A stretch of 64,000 nucleotides of DNA, taken from Kribbella capetownensis. GTDB lineage: Bacteria; Actinomycetota; Actinomycetes; Propionibacteriales; Kribbellaceae. The DNA lies in NCBI RefSeq assembly GCF_004331485.1, contig NZ_SJKD01000013.1, positions 62,001 to 126,000 of the forward strand. Direction: 5' to 3'. The translations under genes and the position numbers were made by a program. The notes under the pieces are model-generated. The model made no database searches, was not told where the DNA came from, and saw only the letters and a list, made by a program, of their open reading frames with translations. This document shows positions 60,155-64,000 of this stretch, in pieces. How positions within the stretch are numbered: the stretch's first letter is position 1; each line of letters starts with the position of its first letter.

Positions 60155-60710
60155 AGAAGTTCAGGACTCCGCGCAGCGTCAGGTCGAGGGTGAGCCGGCG
60201 GACCCGGGCCTTGGACCAGTGGTGCCGGCCGCGCATGTGCACGTAGGTGAAGATCGCCGACACCATCAGCACCTCCGCCACGTCGCTGATCCGGCCGTGC
60301 GGATGCAGCGAACCGTCCTGCTCGCCCTCGCGCAGGAACCGCTCGAACGGATCGATGAACGAGACCGGGCCGTTGCGTGCCTGCTCCTGGTGGAACACCA
60401 GGTCCGAGGACAGGATCAGCGGCAGATGCCGGTCGATCACGTCGAACAAGGCCTCGAGCGTCTTGACCAGGCCTTCTCGGCCGGTGCCGGAGCCGGCCAG
60501 GATCGGCCACAGCGTGTCCCGGTAGTCCTCGGCCAGGGCGTCGAGCAGCGAGTTCAGCAGCAGTTCGACGGTCAGTCCCTGCCGCCACAACGTGACGCGG
60601 GACCGGCCGACCTTCTCGGCGACCCGCTCCAGCGTGACGCCGGACCAGCCGTGCTCGGCGAGGACGGCGACGGTCGCCTCGCGCAGCGTCTCGTCCACCG
60701 CGATGGTCAT
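60153..60710 (-). CDS. TetR-family repressor
   Basis: 185 aa. HTH: EATVAVLAEHGWSGVTLERVAEKVGRSRVTLWRQG, then a helical C-terminal domain (IDPFERFLREGEQDGSLHPHG; LMVSAIFTYVHMRG). ATG 60710 chosen, with CCGGAG next to it. Flanked on both sides by operators sharing the 10-mer GGTCGTTGCA, so it probably represses the HIT-permease operon, the small protein gene and itself. Confidence 0.88.
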   Translation of the reverse strand: MTIAVDETLREATVAVLAEHGWSGVTLERVAEKVGRSRVTLWRQGLTVELLLNSLLDALAEDYRDTLWPILAGSGTGREGLVKTLEALFDVIDRHLPLILSSDLVFHQEQARNGPVSFIDPFERFLREGEQDGSLHPHGRISDVAEVLMVSAIFTYVHMRGRHHWSKARVRRLTLDLTLRGVLNF

Positions 60711-60738
60711 CTCCGGCCACTCCTCACCGAGGGCTCTT

Positions 60739-60758
60739 GTGCAACACGGTCGTTGCAC
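60739..60758. promoter_or_regulatory. TetR-type operator between tetR and the 84-aa gene
   Basis: GTGCAAC (60739-60745) and GTTGCAC (60752-60758) are perfect 7-bp inverted arms with a 6-bp spacer (ACGGTC). Contains the shared 10-mer GGTCGTTGCA at 60748-60757. Confidence 0.6.
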
Positions 60759-60794
60759 TGCACGATGACTGTACCAAGAACCGAAGGAGCGACC

Positions 60795-61049
60795 GTGGAC
60801 ACCAGGACGGAGATCCGGTTGCGGCTGACCCCGCAGGAGGTGGCGGGGCTCGCCGCGCTCGCGGTCGGGCTGCGTGGGGTGACCGAAGCCGAGCTGACCG
60901 AGGAGGACGCGGCCGTCGCGGCGCTGGAGCTCGCGCTCACCCGGCTGATCGAGGACTTCGAAGTGCCCGATGAGACCGCTCGGGTGCGGGTCCAGCAGGC
61001 CCGCGACGAGCTGCGGGCCAACTGGGTCCGGGGCGGCGCATCACTCTGA
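60795..61049 (+). CDS. Small acidic helical protein of unknown function
   Basis: 84 aa. I do not recognise a family. It is predicted helical and acidic (LTEEDAAVAALELALTRLIEDF), opening TRTEIRLRLTPQEVAGLAAL. GTG 60795 has AAGGAG six nt upstream; ATG 60765 is also in frame but lies closer to the operator. Divergent from tetR. The last 9 bp overlap the convergent aldolase gene. Confidence 0.6.
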   Translation: MDTRTEIRLRLTPQEVAGLAALAVGLRGVTEAELTEEDAAVAALELALTRLIEDFEVPDETARVRVQQARDELRANWVRGGASL

Positions 61050-61886
61050 GGACGTGGCCCTGAGGATGATCAGCAGGCGGGCCACCTCGGCGGCTACCTC
61101 GTCGCGGGCCGGGCCGAGGTACTTGCGGGTGTCGACCAGGGCCGGGTTGCCCCCGAGGACTTCGCGGACCTTGGCGGTGAAGACGTTGTTGAGGTGGGTG
61201 GCGATGTTGACCTTGGTCATGCCTGCCTCGACGGCTCGGCTGAGGTCGGGGTCGGCGACGCCGGAGGATCCGTGCAGGACGAGGGGGACGGGGACGGCGG
61301 CGTGGAGTTCGGTGATGAGGTCGAAGTCGAGGGACGCCGTACGTTCGGTCATGGCGTGAGAGGAGCCGACGGCGACAGCCAGGGCGTCGACGCCGGTGGC
61401 TTCGGCGAAGGCGAGGGCGTCGTCGGGGCGGGTGCGGGCTCCGGGCGCGTGCACGCCGTCCTTGCCGCCGACCTCACCGATCTCGGCCTCGACGAACACG
61501 CCGTGGTCATGGCAGAACGCCGTCACCTCGGTGGTCGACGCGACGTTGTCGGCGTACTCGAGCTTCGACGCGTCGTACATGACGGAGGTGAAGCCGAGTG
61601 AGACTGCCTCGGTGACCAGGTCGCGATCCATCGCGTGGTCGAGGTGGACGACCACCGGGACCGTCGCGGCGGCCGCAGCGGCCAGGGTGGCGACACCGAT
61701 CGGTTTGAGGGCGCCGTGGTACTTCACCGCGTTCTCGCTGATCTGCAGGATGACCGGCGCACCGACCTGCTCGGCGCCGGCGATCAACGCGGTCGCGTGC
61801 TCCAACTGGATCACGTTGAACGCACCGACCCCGCGACCGGCTTTAGCGGCAGCGAGGACGACCTCTGCCCCAGACACCAAAGGCAT
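61041..61886 (-). CDS. Class II ketose-bisphosphate aldolase (GatY/KbaY/FbaA type)
   Basis: 281 aa zinc aldolase. Cleaves fructose- or tagatose-1,6-bisphosphate to DHAP and glyceraldehyde-3-phosphate. Zn ligands: H in VVVHLDHAMDRDL, H in AVGSSHAMTE, H in LVLHGSSGV; GVGAFNVIQLEHA opens the barrel. Last gene of a set with a 1-phosphofructokinase-like kinase and an amino-sugar-6-phosphate deacetylase, which suggests tagatose-bisphosphate, though this is inference. AGGAG lies 7 nt before the ATG. Confidence 0.87.
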   Translation of the reverse strand: MPLVSGAEVVLAAAKAGRGVGAFNVIQLEHATALIAGAEQVGAPVILQISENAVKYHGALKPIGVATLAAAAAATVPVVVHLDHAMDRDLVTEAVSLGFTSVMYDASKLEYADNVASTTEVTAFCHDHGVFVEAEIGEVGGKDGVHAPGARTRPDDALAFAEATGVDALAVAVGSSHAMTERTASLDFDLITELHAAVPVPLVLHGSSGVADPDLSRAVEAGMTKVNIATHLNNVFTAKVREVLGGNPALVDTRKYLGPARDEVAAEVARLLIILRATSSE

Positions 61887-61897
61887 TCGACTTCTCC

Positions 61898-62815
61898 TTA
61901 AGAGTTGACCGTGACCTGGGGGTGCCAGCGGCGGTAGGCGGCCAGGTCGATGTCCCCGGCAACCGGTGTCAGCACCGCAGCGGCCGATGCGGCCACGGCG
62001 GACTTCAGTACGACGGACCAGTCGGGCTCCGGCGATTCCGCGACGGCCGCCGCAACCACCGCCGTACAGGCATCGCCGGCACCAGTCGGGTTGCCACTCA
62101 CCTTCTCGACCGGCAGCGCGCGCCACACACCATTGTTGCTGGCAGCAACCATGCCGCGCGACCCGTCGGTGATCACGGCCGCGCTCGCGCCCAACCCGAC
62201 CAACTGCCGGGCGCCGTCCTCGACCGTCGTATCGCCCAAGGCGTCACGTAACTCGGCCGCGTTGGACCGCACCACCGCACCAGCCTTCGCAGCCGCGGTC
62301 AGCGCGGCACCGCCGGCGTCGATCACGGTCAGTACGTCGTGATGCCGCGCGCGGACCGCGAGTTCGGCGTACGCGTCAGCAGGCAGACCCGGCGGGAGGC
62401 TGCCGGAGCACGCCAGCACGCCCAGCCGCGACCACGGCATCCGGTCCCCGAACGCACGCCACTCGTCGGCGGTCACCGAAGGCCCGGTCTCGTTGAAGAT
62501 CGTCGCGTCCCCGTCGGCACCGTTGACGATGGCAACGGTACGCCGGGTCTCGCCGGCGATCGGCGTGAGCAGTGCGGTCAGGCCGGCATCGAACAGCTCC
62601 TCGGCAACCAGCTCACCGGTGACCCCGCCGACGAACCCGAGCACCAGTACCTGGTGTCCTAACGTCGACGCCACTCGAGCGACGTTCACACCCTTGCCAC
62701 CGGCCCGCTGTCGGACAGTGCCGACGCGGTGACTGCCACCGACGACGAGCTCGTCGACCTCATACGTGACGTCCAGCGCGAGGTTGAGGGTGATGGTCCC
62801 GATCAGTCCAGCCAC
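61898..62815 (-). CDS. 1-phosphofructokinase/tagatose-6-phosphate kinase family
   Basis: 305 aa PfkB (ribokinase-like) sugar kinase. RQRAGGKGVNVARVASTLGH near 35-55 is the substrate-side signature and VEKVSGNPTGAGDACTA the catalytic block, with Asp as base. LNLALDVTYEVDELVVGGSHR opens it. GTG 62815 overlaps the nagA stop region by 13 bp. Between nagA and an aldolase, so tagatose-6-phosphate or fructose-1-phosphate are the likely substrates. Confidence 0.88.
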   Translation of the reverse strand: MAGLIGTITLNLALDVTYEVDELVVGGSHRVGTVRQRAGGKGVNVARVASTLGHQVLVLGFVGGVTGELVAEELFDAGLTALLTPIAGETRRTVAIVNGADGDATIFNETGPSVTADEWRAFGDRMPWSRLGVLACSGSLPPGLPADAYAELAVRARHHDVLTVIDAGGAALTAAAKAGAVVRSNAAELRDALGDTTVEDGARQLVGLGASAAVITDGSRGMVAASNNGVWRALPVEKVSGNPTGAGDACTAVVAAAVAESPEPDWSVVLKSAVAASAAAVLTPVAGDIDLAAYRRWHPQVTVNS

Positions 62816-63933
62816 GACCCTGCCCGCATCACCTTCTGAACGACGTACCCGTCGTCCAGCAGCACCAGATCCGCCCGTTTGCCGGTCTCGATCCCACCCA
62901 CGTCGTACCAGCCGAAGGCCTGCGCCGGCGTGGTCGACGCCATCCGGGACGCGTCCACCAGGGACACCCCGGCCTTCACCGCGTTGGCGTAGGAGACATC
63001 CATCGTCAACGTGCTGCCGGCGATCGAATGCTTGCCGTGAGCAAGCGTCACCAGGCCTTCCTTCACGTCCACCTCGAGACTGCCGAGCTTGTACCGGCCG
63101 TCCGGCATCCCGGTGGCCTCCATCGCGTCGGTGATCAGGGCGATCCGGTTCACTCCAGCCGCCGCGAGGGCGACCCGGACGACCTGCGGATCCAGGTGCA
63201 GGCCGTCGTTGATCACCTCGAGCAGCAGCCGTTCGTCGTTGAGCGCGGCACCGACCGGCCCGGGATCGCGGTGGTGGAACGGCCGCATCCCGTTGAACAG
63301 GTGCGTGGCCACGGTCGCCCCAGCGTCGGCACCGGCGATCATCTGCTCGTACGTCGCGTCAGTGTGCCCGAGCGCGGCGACGGCCCCCGCGTCGACCACC
63401 TGGCGGATCGCGTCCAGACCGTGTTCGAGCTCCGGCGCGATCGTCACCATCTTCACCGCGTCGCTCAGGACCTTCGTCACGTCGTCGGCGACCGGGTCTC
63501 GTAGGAGCGTCGGCTCGTGCGCACCACACCGTGCCGCGGACAGGAACGGTCCTTCGAGGTGGACACCGGCGATCACGCCGTCGGTGATGAGGTCCGCGAG
63601 ACAGGCGGTCTGCGAGACGATGTCATCGAGCGGCGCCGTCACCAGGCTGGCGAGGGTGGTCGTCGTACCGTGCCGGGCGTGGAAGGCCGCGACCTTGCGC
63701 GCCTCCTCCGGGTCGGTCGTCGAGTACGTCGATCCGCCGCCGCCGTGAGTATGGATGTCGACGAAGCCCGGGACGACGGTGACGTTGCCGAGGTCCTCGG
63801 GCCGCTTGCCGTCGGCCGGCATCCCCTCCGACCTGCGGCCGAACGCGACGATGTCCGCGTCGACCACCTGGATCCAGGCGTTCTCCAGAACGTCGTCCGG
63901 CGTGACCAGCCGGCCCACGCGATACGTCGTCAT
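62803..63933 (-). CDS. nagA: N-acetylglucosamine/galactosamine-6-phosphate deacetylase
   Basis: 376 aa amidohydrolase. Metal residues: HTH in VDIHTHGGGG near 60, E in HLEGPFLSAARCGAHE, H in AALGHTDATYEQM, H in VATHLFNGMRPFHH, and catalytic Asp in LITDAMEATG. Deacetylates GlcNAc-6-P (NagA) or GalNAc-6-P (AgaA); the neighbours fit the Aga route better than the Nag route. ATG 63933 lies in an ATGA overlap with the upstream gene. Confidence 0.9.
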   Translation of the reverse strand: MTTYRVGRLVTPDDVLENAWIQVVDADIVAFGRRSEGMPADGKRPEDLGNVTVVPGFVDIHTHGGGGSTYSTTDPEEARKVAAFHARHGTTTTLASLVTAPLDDIVSQTACLADLITDGVIAGVHLEGPFLSAARCGAHEPTLLRDPVADDVTKVLSDAVKMVTIAPELEHGLDAIRQVVDAGAVAALGHTDATYEQMIAGADAGATVATHLFNGMRPFHHRDPGPVGAALNDERLLLEVINDGLHLDPQVVRVALAAAGVNRIALITDAMEATGMPDGRYKLGSLEVDVKEGLVTLAHGKHSIAGSTLTMDVSYANAVKAGVSLVDASRMASTTPAQAFGWYDVGGIETGKRADLVLLDDGYVVQKVMRAGSWLD

Positions 63934-64000
63934 ACCGTCTGATCTCCACTCTCGTCGGTGGTCACGCGGTCCCAGGCCATCACCGCGGCGCCGAGGCAGC
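63930..64000 (-). CDS. C-terminal end of an upstream gene (window edge)
   Basis: An open frame enters from the edge and stops with TGA at 63930-63932, overlapping the nagA ATG (ATGA). The 22 visible codons read CLGAAVMAWDRVTTDES... then GDQTV. The LGAAVMAW stretch resembles the last helix of ROK or BadF-type sugar kinases, and AgaS would also be logical here, but 22 residues do not decide. It is first in the same operon. Confidence 0.5.
   Translation of the reverse strand, partial: CLGAAVMAWDRVTTDESGDQTV

Overview
The window is a chromosomal stretch of a high-GC, GTG/TTG-using Gram-positive actinobacterium. Lineage markers are an IdeR-type iron regulator with all canonical metal ligands, F420-type (LLM) oxidoreductases, a TIGR03086/mycothiol-type protein, an LCP cell-wall ligase and ECF42-type sigma/DGPF pairing. 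Codon use and gene style suggest a Nocardioidaceae/Kribbella-like soil organism; the genus is inference from memory, not shown by the sequence. I see no rRNA, tRNA, CRISPR array, IS element or prophage. Genes are densely packed, with many 4-bp ATGA/GTGA overlaps.

Layout. 0-1.3 kb: 3'-truncated etfB and a VIT-family metal transporter behind an IdeR-like box. 1.3-8.5 kb: a divergent catabolic island with an overlapping operon of isocitrate/isopropylmalate-type dehydrogenase, aconitase-like hydratase and an aldehyde dehydrogenase-cupin fusion, facing a GntR/FCD regulator and an SGNH hydrolase, with two GTTATAAC boxes between. 8.4-13 kb: a one-piece alpha-beta glycyl-tRNA synthetase, then a TetR/LLM oxidoreductase divergon with a near-perfect operator. 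13-17.4 kb: methyltransferase, three alpha/beta hydrolases and superoxide dismutase behind a SoxR-type promoter. 17.4-23.5 kb: a Tat-exported GH116-like glycosidase with a duplicated inserted domain and a consensus CRP-type site upstream, an ECF42-like sigma factor with its DGPF partner, and an EcaC-like gene with a second SoxR-type promoter. 23.5-32.8 kb: LCP protein, SDR and epimerase genes, a membrane protein, a GntR-TetR fusion regulator sitting against a beheaded FecCD permease remnant, DNA glycosylase, FAD monooxygenase and a repeat lipoprotein. 32.8-41.5 kb: PadR/FadH operon, cation-proton antiporter pair, a long bidirectional terminator, an adaptive-response operon (Ada-AlkA, GNAT, Ogt) and an SDR. 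41.5-46.6 kb: an LLM enzyme, a LacI regulator with a 28-bp palindrome, a secreted six-hairpin glycosidase, and a 0.5-kb gene-free segment full of hairpins and DnaA-box-like 9-mers. 46.6-58.3 kb: two YtrA-type ABC exporter operons, an SPFH/RHH/GPP34 operon, pabBC, ideR and a photolyase. 58.2-61 kb: HIT-like protein plus amino-acid permease under a TetR. 61-64 kb: aldolase, 1-phosphofructokinase-like kinase and amino-sugar-6-phosphate deacetylase, an amino-sugar catabolic operon running off the end.

How the genes work together. Stress defence recurs: two SoxR-type promoters, superoxide dismutase, alkylation repair, photolyase, iron control. Scavenging of plant or fungal material is the other theme: GH116, LacI-controlled glycosidase, amino-sugar operon, SGNH hydrolase and FadH. 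The strongest leads are the unassigned aconitase-like/IDH-like/ALDH-cupin pathway, the SoxR-type promoter pair, the GntR-TetR regulator with two matching operators beside a broken permease gene, and the SPFH-RHH-GPP34 operon behind a perfect palindrome.
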